Positions 1 to 8,589 of a stretch of DNA of 64,000 bases are shown one piece after another; within the stretch, counting starts at the first letter, position 1, and every line of letters starts with the position of its first letter. The notes under the pieces are model-generated. The model was not told the origin of the DNA. It did no database searches and worked only from the letters and a program-made list of their open reading frames with translations. Where the stretch lies: contig CP047423.1 in assembly GCA_014058405.1 (NCBI GenBank), positions 2,232,001-2,296,000 of the forward strand, in the 5' to 3' direction. The position numbers and the translations under genes were made by a program. The stretch is from Candidatus Nitrospira kreftii. Its GTDB lineage: Bacteria > Nitrospirota > Nitrospiria > Nitrospirales > Nitrospiraceae.

Positions 1-117
1 GAAGCCCATAGCCTGCCATACAACGCAGACGAGGATGGATGATCGCTTGTGGAAGCATCGCTCTTAACAGCAATGGATGACGAGCATGCGGGTGACGGTC
101 CATTACCGCCTGATTAC

Positions 118-375
118 TTATCCATACCGCAGCTTGAGCATAAGATTGGTTCCCGCCAGGAGGAACGTCACACCGTTCGTGAGGGTAATCGGCATCGAAT
201 CGATCCAGAGGCCGTAGACAAACCAACAGGCTACACCGCCGGTGAATGCCGACAGCATCGGCAAGGAGAGATCCTTCGTAGATTTGGTGCGCCACGTACG
301 AATCACCTGAGGGAGAAAAGCCAGGGTCGTCAAGGTGCCTGCCACGTAACCCAATACCGTCGTCGCAAGGTCCAT
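118..375 (-). CDS. SemiSWEET-type sugar transporter (PQ-loop, MtN3 family)
   Basis: This 85-residue protein has three predicted membrane helices, at about residues 6-25, 40-57 and 62-80. The first helix ends in the PQ-loop signature FLPQVIRTW. Size, helix count and motif fit bacterial SemiSWEETs, which work as homodimers and carry sugars down their gradient across the inner membrane. A GAGGAG ribosome site lies 8 bases before the ATG. It is transcribed in the same direction as the debranching-type gene upstream, separated by about 60 bases, so a link to glucan or sugar handling is possible. The substrate cannot be read from the sequence. Confidence 0.85.
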   Translation of the reverse strand: MDLATTVLGYVAGTLTTLAFLPQVIRTWRTKSTKDLSLPMLSAFTGGVACWFVYGLWIDSMPITLTNGVTFLLAGTNLMLKLRYG

Positions 376-434
376 AGGTCAGGCTCCTCTATCAAGGCCG
401 GCTCACTATCCCACTCGCACTGCCCACTGTGGCG

Positions 435-2063
435 TTAGCCTTGGTTTCCTTTGTCCACCTGAATGTCCAGCTCGCCGTCAACCTTGGTCACATCGACGTG
501 AACTCCCTGCTCGCCACGTTGAAAATGGAGGTCGACGCTCGCCTGCCCAACTTCTAGATTGCGGAGGTCCAAACGATCCAGGACTTTCGGTAGGAGAGGT
601 CTGACGATACGCAGCCGCTTGGCGAACGCGTCCGGTGCCACCCCGAGCAGCGTCGTCAGGAGAAACGGGATCGTGCCTGAGGCCCAGGCCTGCGGATGGC
701 ACGCCACAGGATAATTGATCGGTATGTCATACTCCTCCCGTCCAAAGCCGCAGAAGACTTCCGGCAATTGGTGCTCGCGAAAATGAAACGCGGCATCGAA
801 CAATCCCTGAAAGATACGCAGCGCCGAGTCATCCGATCCGTAACGGCGACAACCCGCCGCGATGATCGAATTGTCGTGCGGCCACACCGTACCGAGATGA
901 TATCCGATAGGATTGTAGCCACGTGCTTGTGATGATAAGGTCCGGACGCCCCATCCGCTGAACATATCATCAGCCATGAGTCGCCGGATCGTCCGCTCAG
1001 CCTTATCGGCGTCGGCGATCCCGGTCCAGAGCGCTTGACCGGGATTTGACGAGACCACGGTCACCGGCTTTCCATCCCCCTGCAACGCGAGGGCGTAACA
1101 ATCCTGTTGTTCCAACCAGAAGTCTCGATTGAACCGTTCACGCAACCGGCGGGCTTCCTCCCTGAGGATTGCTCCCCGGTGGAAATCCCCAGCCTGCTCA
1201 AATAGACCGGCAATCCCAATTTTGGCGGCATAGGCATAGCCCTGCACTTCCACGAGCGCGATGGGCGGTTTCGCCAGGCCCCCGTCGGCATTGACGATAG
1301 CATCACCGGAATCTTTCCATCCCTTGTTAATGACTTTGTTCTTCGCGCGGCTGAGATAGGTCAGGTATCCGTTGCCGTGCCGAGTACCGTACTGGTCCAT
1401 CCACGACAGAGCCCGCCCGACATGTGGCCTCAAGGCTTCGAATATATGTAACGAGCCGGTCCAGGCCGCGTGCTCCGCCATCAGCATAAGAAACAGCGGC
1501 GTAGCATCGACAGTGCCGTAAAACGGAGTGTGCGGAATGGCATTGATGTTGGCCATTTCGCCGATCCGCAGCTCATGTAGAATTTTTCCCGGCTCCTCGT
1601 CGCACCACGCGTCCTCACGCGTCCCCTGATACTTTGCCAACAGACGCAGTGTTTGCTCCGCGATTTGGGGACGGTAGGCCAGCATTTGCCAGGCAGTAAT
1701 CAAACTGTCCCGGCCGAACAGTGTGGCGAACCACGGCACTCCCGCTGCGAAAAAGGTTTCCTCGCGCAAATGGGAGCGCAGGATTCGCAAGCCGCGAAAC
1801 GACCGGTCCATGAGTTCACCCAGAGACGATCCGTTGCTCGACACCTTGGCGACCTGCCGCATCCAGGCCTGAGTATCCCGTTCCACGTCTGCTTCCAATA
1901 CCCTCAGCGCACTGGGATCAGGCGTCCGGGGAGGGACGGGCCGGTCCGTGGATTCTTCGATGACCAGCATGAGATCAACCTGTTGCCGCCCGCGCGGATC
2001 CAGTGACACAAGAAACTCCGCCTTCGTGCCACTGCGCCGCCGTGGAGTCGGATCGTAGTGCAC
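435..2063 (-). CDS. Glycogen-debranching-type amylo-alpha-1,6-glucosidase, catalytic part of a frameshifted gene
   Basis: This open frame carries the (alpha/alpha)6-barrel part of a GDE-type glucosidase. Visible motifs include PWFATLFGRDSLITAW near residue 110, NKGWKDSGDAIVNADGG near 247 and GTVWPHDNSI near 393. The family releases glucose at alpha-1,6 branches or hydrolyses related glucosides. The frame has no credible start of its own. Its first in-frame residues before HYDPTPRRR continue upstream through the other fragment's sequence as QFGRLHPPSWDGDKL. It is therefore the 3' part of one gene whose 5' part lies at 2066-2722. Together they would encode about 760 residues, the usual length for the family. 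Confidence 0.85.
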   Translation of the reverse strand: MHYDPTPRRRSGTKAEFLVSLDPRGRQQVDLMLVIEESTDRPVPPRTPDPSALRVLEADVERDTQAWMRQVAKVSSNGSSLGELMDRSFRGLRILRSHLREETFFAAGVPWFATLFGRDSLITAWQMLAYRPQIAEQTLRLLAKYQGTREDAWCDEEPGKILHELRIGEMANINAIPHTPFYGTVDATPLFLMLMAEHAAWTGSLHIFEALRPHVGRALSWMDQYGTRHGNGYLTYLSRAKNKVINKGWKDSGDAIVNADGGLAKPPIALVEVQGYAYAAKIGIAGLFEQAGDFHRGAILREEARRLRERFNRDFWLEQQDCYALALQGDGKPVTVVSSNPGQALWTGIADADKAERTIRRLMADDMFSGWGVRTLSSQARGYNPIGYHLGTVWPHDNSIIAAGCRRYGSDDSALRIFQGLFDAAFHFREHQLPEVFCGFGREEYDIPINYPVACHPQAWASGTIPFLLTTLLGVAPDAFAKRLRIVRPLLPKVLDRLDLRNLEVGQASVDLHFQRGEQGVHVDVTKVDGELDIQVDKGNQG

Positions 2064-2065
2064 GG

Positions 2066-2722
2066 TTAACGTGCGGGCGATGCCGTCCTTGCCGTCATAG
2101 GCGAACCGGAGCTTGTCGCCGTCCCAGGAGGGAGGATGCAGCCGGCCGAACTGTTCATGAGCAGTCCTCGCACGGCGAACACATCTTCGAACGCTGATCG
2201 AATATCCAGGGCAATGGGCACCTCAATTGTGCGAAGAGTGAAATTTTGAAAGAGCAAGCGGTCGCGCAACGCCGGGAGCTCATTATCCACCAACCGTCGC
2301 CAGGTGATGCCGATTTCCTCCTTCTCGATCGCGGTCCCGTCAGGCAACTCAATGCGGGGATTCGTCAGGGTAAACACCCCCACAGCCCCCTGGACCGACG
2401 AAGCGGACAGAGCCACCGGCTTCTTTCCGGAGAACTTCATCTCGTAGCCGTTCACATAGCGGCAATCGTGATAGTAGAGGCCCAGGCCGTGGGAGTCCGT
2501 GAACGGCACGTCACCATCAGGTTGTGCGACAAAAAAGAGATTCTCGTGCTTCATGACGATCGCCTCCGACAGGCTGTCGGCGCTCGTCGGACGCCCTTTC
2601 GTCAGCGTCTCCTCACGCTGATCCTCCCTTCGGTCCGCGGCGTGCAGCAATGTGCTGGGAACGATGGGCAGCGCAAGGGGCCATCCCAGCGACCAGCGCA
2701 GAAACGTACGTCGAGGAATCAT
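2066..2722 (-). CDS. Glycogen-debranching-type enzyme, N-terminal domain with Tat-like signal (5' part of frameshifted gene)
   Basis: This is the N-terminal beta-sandwich domain of the GDE_N type, recognised by DSHGLGLYYHDCRYVNGYEM and the following strands. The ATG at 2722 is chosen because it gives MIPRRTFLRWSLGWPLAL, a twin-arginine pattern followed by a hydrophobic stretch and an LHA cleavage site. That implies export, which is unusual for a debranching-type enzyme and suggests a periplasmic glucan or glucoside substrate. The frame goes wrong just after ATGAACAG at about 2151-2158. One added base there joins it to the catalytic part in a continuous reading. It is either a real inactivating deletion or a sequence error. 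Confidence 0.75.
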   Translation of the reverse strand: MIPRRTFLRWSLGWPLALPIVPSTLLHAADRREDQREETLTKGRPTSADSLSEAIVMKHENLFFVAQPDGDVPFTDSHGLGLYYHDCRYVNGYEMKFSGKKPVALSASSVQGAVGVFTLTNPRIELPDGTAIEKEEIGITWRRLVDNELPALRDRLLFQNFTLRTIEVPIALDIRSAFEDVFAVRGLLMNSSAGCILPPGTATSSGSPMTARTASPAR

Positions 2723-2776
2723 GTTGTCTCGCATGTCTTGTCTATCCGGCACAACAATCCAACCATCGCGACGCAC

Positions 2777-2950
2777 TTACCAGTCATTGACCATAAAAGA
2801 CTTCCCGCAGATGGTACAAACGTAGATCTGTACATCAGTGTCGGCCTCGCTTATTTTTGATTCGACCTTCGCGAGAACATGATGGCCGCATTCATTCGGA
2901 GCCTTAGACTCTTGACTTTGTGTTGATTGTATTGGCTTTGATTGAATCAT
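2777..2950 (-). CDS. 57-residue protein with a C-terminal CxxC motif
   Basis: A short reading frame that starts at ATG 2950 and stops immediately before the debranching-type gene region. The N-terminal third is rich in Gln, Ser and Lys. It is followed by NECGHHVLAKVE and then IYVCTICGKSFMVNDW. The Cys-His-His group plus CTIC could bind one zinc as a small ribbon. AAGG lies about 5 bases before the ATG. The family is not recognised by name. Same strand and close spacing to the next gene suggest co-transcription. The codon pattern and the finger-like end make a random frame unlikely. Confidence 0.65.
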   Translation of the reverse strand: MIQSKPIQSTQSQESKAPNECGHHVLAKVESKISEADTDVQIYVCTICGKSFMVNDW

Positions 2951-3339
2951 ACGCGCCTTGTATCTCCCCGGAACGAATGGTGATCCGCTTCGCGGCCATC
3001 ATCGCCAAGATACGCCTGCGAATACAGCTTACGAACCAGGGTTTTGAGAACCACGGTCAGCGGCATTGCTAGTCTCGCGCGTAAGTTGTGACTTCGTCCG
3101 TGTCCATACCGAGTTGTCTGGTACGCGAGATTGATATAGGCAGATTCATCTTTGACTTGTCGTGCCCGCCAGTCCGCTCGGAGTTCAGCCCCACACGATG
3201 GGACTGACGGCGTTGATGGGCTTCCAGATTGACCGCCCCTCAACTTGGCTCCGCAGCGCCGTCGTTACTGCAACGGCGGCGCTGGATGCCACACCCGCAA
3301 GCCAGAGTCTTTTCCAACTCCCATGCCTGCTCATGTCTG
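2951..3339. other. Gene-poor stretch before the SRPBCC gene
   Basis: A 98-codon frame exists on the minus strand (2947-3243) and ends in basic residues, but it has no ribosome site and no recognised family, and it overlaps the start of the CxxC peptide. I see no convincing gene, terminator or repeat here. The promoter of the 57-residue gene probably lies in this stretch. Confidence 0.4.
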
Positions 3340-3789
3340 TCAGTCGACCTTTCCTCGCCACGCGCCGGTTTCTTGACCGCGTGATTCAATGAATTCTTTG
3401 AATCGTTGCAGATCTCCTTCCACACGTCCGGACACTACACCTACAGCATCTCCGGTTTTCTCAACGGCCCCATCCGGCTCATATTCCAAACGAAGGTTGA
3501 GCCGCGATTTATTCTCAGCCACTTTGGAAAAGGTGACTGTTCCGCCATTGGTGGCGCCTTCCTGACTCCTCCAGGCGATTCGCTGATCGGGAATCTGTTC
3601 AGTGATGACGGCATCCCATTCTTTCTGCTTACCCCCGATGCTGGCCTTCCAATGCACATGTTTGTCATCGATTTGGTGCACATGCTCCACGCCTTCCATG
3701 AAACGCGGAAACTCTTCAAATTGCGTCCATTGATTATAGGCCTTGTTGACTGGAACATTGAGCTCAATCGACTTCTCTATGACCGACAT
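3340..3789 (-). CDS. SRPBCC / polyketide-cyclase-like (START-fold) protein
   Basis: A 149-residue protein of the Bet v1/START-like helix-grip fold. It shows the typical opening SIELNVPVNKAYNQWTQFEEFPRFMEGVEHV, then W-containing strands (HVHWKASIGGKQKEWDAVI) and a long C-terminal helix (VEGDLQRFKEFIES). This cyclase/dehydrase group of SRPBCC proteins is common beside stress and membrane genes, and its ligand is usually unknown. The ATG is preceded by AAGGAGG (CCTCCTT on the plus strand). It stands alone, with a 670-base non-coding stretch behind it. Family assignment is secure. Function is not. Confidence 0.85.
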   Translation of the reverse strand: MSVIEKSIELNVPVNKAYNQWTQFEEFPRFMEGVEHVHQIDDKHVHWKASIGGKQKEWDAVITEQIPDQRIAWRSQEGATNGGTVTFSKVAENKSRLNLRLEYEPDGAVEKTGDAVGVVSGRVEGDLQRFKEFIESRGQETGAWRGKVD

Positions 3790-4459
3790 AGTTGCCTCCT
3801 TGTTTGTATGATGAGTGATCGGATGTAGAGGTATTATTCTTGTATTCTCTCAGTAAGCCTGACGAAGCCCTCGATCAACGATCCGGGCATGCCCACACAT
3901 GAATGCCCGATCAGGAGTGCGCCTCTTCAAACGGCTTGTTCCAGAGCGTCGGGATCCTTGACGGGATCCTTGATATGTACTCAATTTTTGTATCGTCTAT
4001 GACAGCAGGGGGGTACTAGCACTTTCCCGTGCCATAACGGCTCACGCGCACATGCCTAGTGATAAAGAGCTCGATGGGGTACCGCACAGAGTATCAGTCA
4101 CCGAATAGGACAGCGTCCGCCATGCTCCGTCCCGTTGTTTCATTGCATTGCCAATGTTCACAATGCGAGCGAACTTAAGCAAATGTTTTCCCTCGGCCCC
4201 TCAGGTTGGAATCTTGTATAGGGATCGGGTAACCGGTCTCCTGCGACCTTAAACTTTACTTCATCTAGACCCTTTCACCACTAGTCGATCCCCTTGCCGT
4301 AATGCACGCGGCAGCCCCGCACAGATTAAGGACTAGGAGTTTTCTGGGGCCACGAAGTGGAAATAACGGCCTATCCTCACATGCGTCGCAGCTGTGACAT
4401 GTAATCATGTCTGAAGCGGTGAGGGTCCACGCCCGTGAGCATCATTCAGAGAGGAGTGT
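3790..4459. other. 670-base intergenic region between divergent genes
   Basis: No gene is supported here. It separates two divergent genes, so it should hold both promoters. Visible structures are an imperfect hairpin at about 3880-3912 (CGGGCAT with ATGCCCG), a tandem 12-base repeat GGGATCCTTGAC/T at 3951-3974, and a 6-base inverted repeat GACATG-TAAT-CATGTC at 4396-4411, about 50 bases before the oxidoreductase start. The last could be an operator. None is proven. Confidence 0.4.
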
Positions 4460-6016
4460 ATGAAACCATCAGTCACATCTGAACATACCAACTCAGTGTG
4501 GATGTCAATCGACATGCCTGCCGGCACGTCCCTCAATGAGGACACCACGTCAGACGTGTGTATCATCGGAGGCGGGATCGCCGGCCTTACAACCGCCTAT
4601 CGTCTATCCCAGGAGGGTAAATCCGTCGTCGTGCTTGAGAGCGGGACACTCGGCAGTGGCATGACCCCATTGACGACGGCGCATCTCTCCCATGTGATGG
4701 ATCGCGGCATGTCGACCATAGAACGGTTGCACGGGGTAGAAGGAGCGCGCTTGGCAGTGCAGAGCCACGCAACAGCCATCAGATGGATCGAAGAGACGGC
4801 GGCAAACAAATCCGTCTCCTGCGATTTCGAGCGGGTGGACGGATTTTTGTTCGCCTCCTCCGATGGCTCAGCGCGCCACATCGAAGAAGAATGGCAAGCC
4901 GCTCGCCGCGTTGGGCTGACCGATGTAGCTCGATACGACACAGATATTCCTCTTCCTTTCCCTGCAGAGGCCTGCCTGCGATTCCCCAACCAAGCTCAAT
5001 TTCATCCGATGAAATATCTATCGGGGCTAGCCCGTGCCATTCAACAAATGGGCGGCCGTCTGTTCACGGACTCACATGTGACCCAAGTAGATGCCAAGCC
5101 CCGAGTTGTCGTGAAAACGCATAGGGGCTGGCAGGTAACGGCCGACGCGGTCGTCGTGACTACCAACACACCGATCAACAACACCGTGACACTGCATACG
5201 AAGCAAGCTCCATATGTCACCTATGCGATCGGGGCCAGAATCGCGGCGGGTTCCCTCCCAAAAGCCTTGTATTGGGACACTGAGGATCCCTATCACTATG
5301 TCCGAAGCCACACGGAAATCATCGACGGGCATGAACACACGGTGCTCATTGTCGGAGGAGAAGATCACAAGACCGGACAAGCCGAAGATGGTGAACGACG
5401 CTATGCCGCTCTAGAAACCTGGATGCGCGAGCGTTTTCCTATGGCGGGAGACGTGCTTTTCAGCTGGGCAGGACAAGTAATGGAGTCTATCGACGGCCTG
5501 GCCTATATCGGACGTAACCCGGGCGATTCGAATGTATATGTGGCTACGGGCGATTCCGGCATGGGCATGACACATGGGACTATCGCAGGTCTGTTGCTGT
5601 CGGATCTCATTATGGGCCGGCCTTCCCCCTGGGCCTCATTGTATGATCCTTCCCGTCAACCGATAAAAGCGGCCGGAACCTTTCTCGCGGAATCCCTTAA
5701 TGTAGCAGCGCAATACACTGATTGGCTTACGCCGGGCGATGTCGCGTCAGAAGAAGCCATTCCAGTCGAGGGCGGAGCCGTGCTTCGCGATGGGCTGCAC
5801 AAGATTGCTGTCTATCGTGATAGCGACGGTGCACTTCATCGATGCTCCGCCGTCTGTCCACATCTCTCATGCATCGTGGCTTGGAATCCAAGCCAGAAAA
5901 CCTGGGATTGTCCATGCCACGGTTCACGTTTCGACCGGTTCGGGACAGTTCTCAATGGACCAGCCACCTCCGATCTAAGTCCGTGTCGAGGCCGTTCAAT
6001 CAGCTCGCCATCCTGA
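4460..6016 (+). CDS. FAD-dependent oxidoreductase with C-terminal Rieske [2Fe-2S] domain
   Basis: The N-terminal about 380 residues form a DAO-type FAD domain with the dinucleotide motif CIIGGGIAGLTTAYRLS at about residue 30. The middle contains GDSGMGMTHGTIAGLLLSD, typical of FAD closure in this family. The C-terminal domain carries Rieske ligands as CPH and CPCHGSRF near residues 465-490. The two-domain architecture is known from bacterial glycine-oxidase-like/Rieske proteins of unsettled substrate. AGAGAGGAG precedes the ATG. The last residues after GPATSDLSP diverge from the usual ending, so a small 3' frameshift is possible but not demonstrable here. Confidence 0.88.
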   Translation: MKPSVTSEHTNSVWMSIDMPAGTSLNEDTTSDVCIIGGGIAGLTTAYRLSQEGKSVVVLESGTLGSGMTPLTTAHLSHVMDRGMSTIERLHGVEGARLAVQSHATAIRWIEETAANKSVSCDFERVDGFLFASSDGSARHIEEEWQAARRVGLTDVARYDTDIPLPFPAEACLRFPNQAQFHPMKYLSGLARAIQQMGGRLFTDSHVTQVDAKPRVVVKTHRGWQVTADAVVVTTNTPINNTVTLHTKQAPYVTYAIGARIAAGSLPKALYWDTEDPYHYVRSHTEIIDGHEHTVLIVGGEDHKTGQAEDGERRYAALETWMRERFPMAGDVLFSWAGQVMESIDGLAYIGRNPGDSNVYVATGDSGMGMTHGTIAGLLLSDLIMGRPSPWASLYDPSRQPIKAAGTFLAESLNVAAQYTDWLTPGDVASEEAIPVEGGAVLRDGLHKIAVYRDSDGALHRCSAVCPHLSCIVAWNPSQKTWDCPCHGSRFDRFGTVLNGPATSDLSPCRGRSISSPS

Positions 6017-6362
6017 AAATGGATTACGCCATGGGAGCCGAACAATCAGACACGCAGATACGGCATGTCTTACCATTTGAACGTCTGGTATTGAAAGAAG
6101 ACCGGTGATAAGAACAGACGGTCGACCTGCCTTCGACTCATCGTTATGGCGGAGGTTACCTTGCTCGGCATTGTTCCAATCTTTCCTTCGCAAAGGAAAA
6201 AGAAGACTAACTTTTTGTCCGACAATGGGTAGCGCCATCCTTGCTCCTTGGCATATATAATAGCTGTTCCGTTCCCTTCAACATGGAAGTCGCCCGGTAT
6301 AAAGTTGTGCCCTTCCAAGAACACTCGGTTGAAAAGGTGGAAGAGGAGCGTCGCCTCATCGT
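6017..6362. other. Non-coding gap before the ABC transporter
   Basis: No gene is supported. An 84-codon minus-strand frame (6070-6324) lacks a ribosome site and a recognised family. In an extended form it would run antisense into the start of the ATPase gene. The promoter of the transporter operon should lie in the last 100 bases. A purine-rich AGAGGAG lies 13 or more bases before the ATG. Confidence 0.35.
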
Positions 6363-7112
6363 ATGAGTCCTCTTGTCTCCTTCCGACAAGTTTCGGCTCG
6401 TATCGGTCAGAAAGATATCCTCTATGATCTCAGTGTAGATGTGGAACCAGGAGAAACCCTGGTGCTTCTGGGGCGTAGCGGCTCAGGCAAGACTACCGTC
6501 TTGAAACTTGTGAATGGCCTGCTCGTGCCAAGCGCCGGTGCTGTCTTGATTGAGGGTACTCCCACCACCGCATGGGATCTGATCCGGCTCAGACGACGAA
6601 TGGGGTACGTGATTCAGGATGCGGGGCTCTTTCCACATTTTACGGTGGCGGACAATGTCGGACTGGTTTCCCGTCTGGAGGGTTGGCAGCCCGGCGACAT
6701 CGATGCCCGTGTGCAATATCTTCTGACTCAGGTTGGACTTCCTCCGTCACAATTCGCCACGCGCTATCCCCGAGAGTTGTCCGGTGGTCAACGTCAGCGG
6801 GTCGGGGTCGCCCGCGCGCTCGCAGCGGATCCGCCGTTGTTGCTGATGGACGAACCGTTTGGCGCGCTCGATCCGGTGACCCGCGTGGAACTTCAGCAAC
6901 AGTTTCTCGAACTGCGAAGGAGGCTTAACACAACGGCTCTGCTCGTCACGCATGATGTTCGGGAAGCCTTGTTGCTTGGTACCCGCATCGGAGTGCTTCA
7001 CAACGGCCGGTTGGTCTTTATGGGTACACGCACCGAGTTTTTCAAGGCCCAGGACCAGGAAGTGCGAGCCTTCCACACGTGCCTCGAGGAAAAGTGGAAG
7101 GAGACGATCTGA
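6363..7112 (+). CDS. Glycine betaine/choline-type ABC transporter, ATP-binding subunit (OpuCA/ProV-like)
   Basis: A complete ABC ATPase of 249 residues: Walker A GRSGSGKT (37-44), Q-loop near VIQDAGLF, signature LSGGQRQRV (139-147), Walker B LLLMDEPF (159-166) and switch His in LLVTHD. The sequence style (MGYVIQDAGLFPHFTVADN) and the partner genes place it in the osmoprotectant (OTCN) family rather than the amino-acid uptake family. It lacks the C-terminal CBS pair of OpuA/OpuCA, so regulation by ionic strength through CBS domains is not expected. Its stop overlaps the permease start as TGATG. Confidence 0.9.
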   Translation: MSPLVSFRQVSARIGQKDILYDLSVDVEPGETLVLLGRSGSGKTTVLKLVNGLLVPSAGAVLIEGTPTTAWDLIRLRRRMGYVIQDAGLFPHFTVADNVGLVSRLEGWQPGDIDARVQYLLTQVGLPPSQFATRYPRELSGGQRQRVGVARALAADPPLLLMDEPFGALDPVTRVELQQQFLELRRRLNTTALLVTHDVREALLLGTRIGVLHNGRLVFMGTRTEFFKAQDQEVRAFHTCLEEKWKETI

Positions 7113-7729
7113 TGTCTTCCGCGTTGATGCGGGATATTCTCGATTTGACGCTCGAACATCTATTTCTGGTGGGCTTCTCCATGACGATTGCCGCCGCGCT
7201 GGCCGTTCCGACTGGCATTGTGCTCTCTCGACGCCGCGTCCTTCAACCATGGGTGTTGGGGTTTGCGAATATTATGCAGACTGTCCCGAGTCTGGCGCTC
7301 TTTGGGTTTCTGATTCCTCTTCCTTTTCTTGGGGGGATCGGCAAGCACACGGCGATTGTCGCGCTCGTGCTGTACGCGCTCTTGCCGATTCTACGAAATA
7401 CCCTCATCGGCATTCTGAATGTGGACCCGGCTGTGCGTGAGTCGGCGATCGCCATGGGTATGACGGACCGGCAACTTCTCTGGGAGGTGGAACTCCCGCT
7501 CGCGACCAGAACGATTTTGACCGGCCTGCGGATCGCCACGGTGACGACAATCGGAACAGCGACGATCGCCGCGGCCATTGGCGGCGGCGGGCTCGGTGTC
7601 TTTATCTTTCGTGGCCTGGCATCCGTCGATACGACGCTGCTTCTGGCCGGCGCGGTTCCAGCTGCCATCATTGCGATGGCGGCCGATCGAGGACTCGGAT
7701 GGGTCGAACACAAATTATCGCCTGTGTGA
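7112..7729 (+). CDS. Glycine betaine/choline-type ABC transporter, permease
   Basis: A 205-residue inner-membrane permease of the BPD_transp_1 fold with five to six helices. The EAA-type loop is visible at ESAIAMGMTDRQLLWEVELPLA, followed by TILTGLRIATVTTIGTATIAA, a hallmark of OpuCB/OpuCD and YehW permeases. The start at 7112 is chosen because it overlaps the ATPase stop (TGATG), which suggests translational coupling. Its 3' end overlaps the binding-protein gene by 31 bases. One permease would act as a homodimer, as the operon carries only one permease gene. Confidence 0.9.
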   Translation: MSSALMRDILDLTLEHLFLVGFSMTIAAALAVPTGIVLSRRRVLQPWVLGFANIMQTVPSLALFGFLIPLPFLGGIGKHTAIVALVLYALLPILRNTLIGILNVDPAVRESAIAMGMTDRQLLWEVELPLATRTILTGLRIATVTTIGTATIAAAIGGGGLGVFIFRGLASVDTTLLLAGAVPAAIIAMAADRGLGWVEHKLSPV

Positions 7730-8589
7730 TTGTTGGAGTATGGGCGAGCGGGATTGTCGGCTGTACCAAGGAACGACCGCTCACGGTCGGCTCGAAGAAT
7801 TTCACCGAGCAGGTGATCCTCGGTGAGATTGTGGCTCAGCATCTGGAACATCGGCTCGGCCGTCATGTGGATCGTAAACTGGACTTAGGTGGGACTATGT
7901 TGGCGCATCACGCGCTCGTGAACGGAGACATCGACCTCTATCCTGAGTACACGGGGACCGCGCTGGCGACTGTCTTGAAGTTACCTCCTGCTCACGATCC
8001 GGCTACCGCGTTGACCCTCGTCCGAGCCGAATATCAGACACGGTTCAGCGTGGAATGGATGGACCCGTTAGGATTCAATAACACGTTCGCCATGGTGATC
8101 CGCGAAGATGACGCTCGAAAAACCAAGATTGCCACCTTGAGCGAGGCAGGGCGATATGCTCCGGGTTGGAACCTCGGTGTCGGGTACGAATTCCAGCAGC
8201 GATCGGACGGACTGGCCGGATTATTGAAGACCTACAATCTTTCCTTGGACGGATCTCCGAAAATGATGGACCTCGGCTTGCTGTACAAGGCACTCGAGCA
8301 ACGACAGGTCAGCATGGTGGCTGGGAATGCCACCGATGGCCAGTTGTCGGTTCTGGATGTGCGGGTGCTCCTGGATGACCAGCACTATTTCCCTCCGTAC
8401 GACTGCGCATTGGCCGTGCGGAGCGAAACGTTGAAGAGCAATCCACTCTTGCGGATTGCCCTCACCGAACTGGCGGGACTGTTCACCGACCGTACGATGC
8501 GCACGTTGAACTACCAGGTGGACGGAGCACATCGTCCTGTTCGGGAGGTCGCTGAGCAATTCCTTCAGGACATGGGGCTCCATCGTTAA
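7699..8589 (+). CDS. Osmoprotectant-type ABC transporter substrate-binding lipoprotein (OpuCC/ProX-like)
   Basis: A 296-residue binding protein with a short signal peptide ending in a lipobox-like SGIVGC, so probably lipid-anchored at Cys22. The mature start LTVGSKNFTEQVILGEIVAQHL is the diagnostic opening of the OpuAC/ProX-type quaternary-amine binding family. GDIDLYPEYTGTAL and the later PYDCALAVR are further family signatures. It completes a three-gene importer, probably for betaine, choline or a related compatible solute. The gene is convergent with egtD and their ends overlap by four bases. The ligand is inferred from family only. Confidence 0.9.
   Translation: MGRTQIIACVIVGVWASGIVGCTKERPLTVGSKNFTEQVILGEIVAQHLEHRLGRHVDRKLDLGGTMLAHHALVNGDIDLYPEYTGTALATVLKLPPAHDPATALTLVRAEYQTRFSVEWMDPLGFNNTFAMVIREDDARKTKIATLSEAGRYAPGWNLGVGYEFQQRSDGLAGLLKTYNLSLDGSPKMMDLGLLYKALEQRQVSMVAGNATDGQLSVLDVRVLLDDQHYFPPYDCALAVRSETLKSNPLLRIALTELAGLFTDRTMRTLNYQVDGAHRPVREVAEQFLQDMGLHR

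Noticed and set aside
49-438. 129-codon plus-strand frame at the window start
   Set aside because: It is the antisense of the SemiSWEET gene and has no ribosome site or family.
2246-2860. 204-codon plus-strand frame
   Set aside because: Opposite strand of the debranching-type N-terminal domain; composition fits a shadow.
3951-3974. Tandem repeat GGGATCCTTGA
   Set aside because: Only two copies of 12 bases; too short to call a repeat locus.
6070-6362. Minus-strand frame with LLFHLFNRVFLEGHNFIPGD
   Set aside because: Looks protein-like, but its extension runs antisense into the ABC ATPase start and there is no ribosome site.
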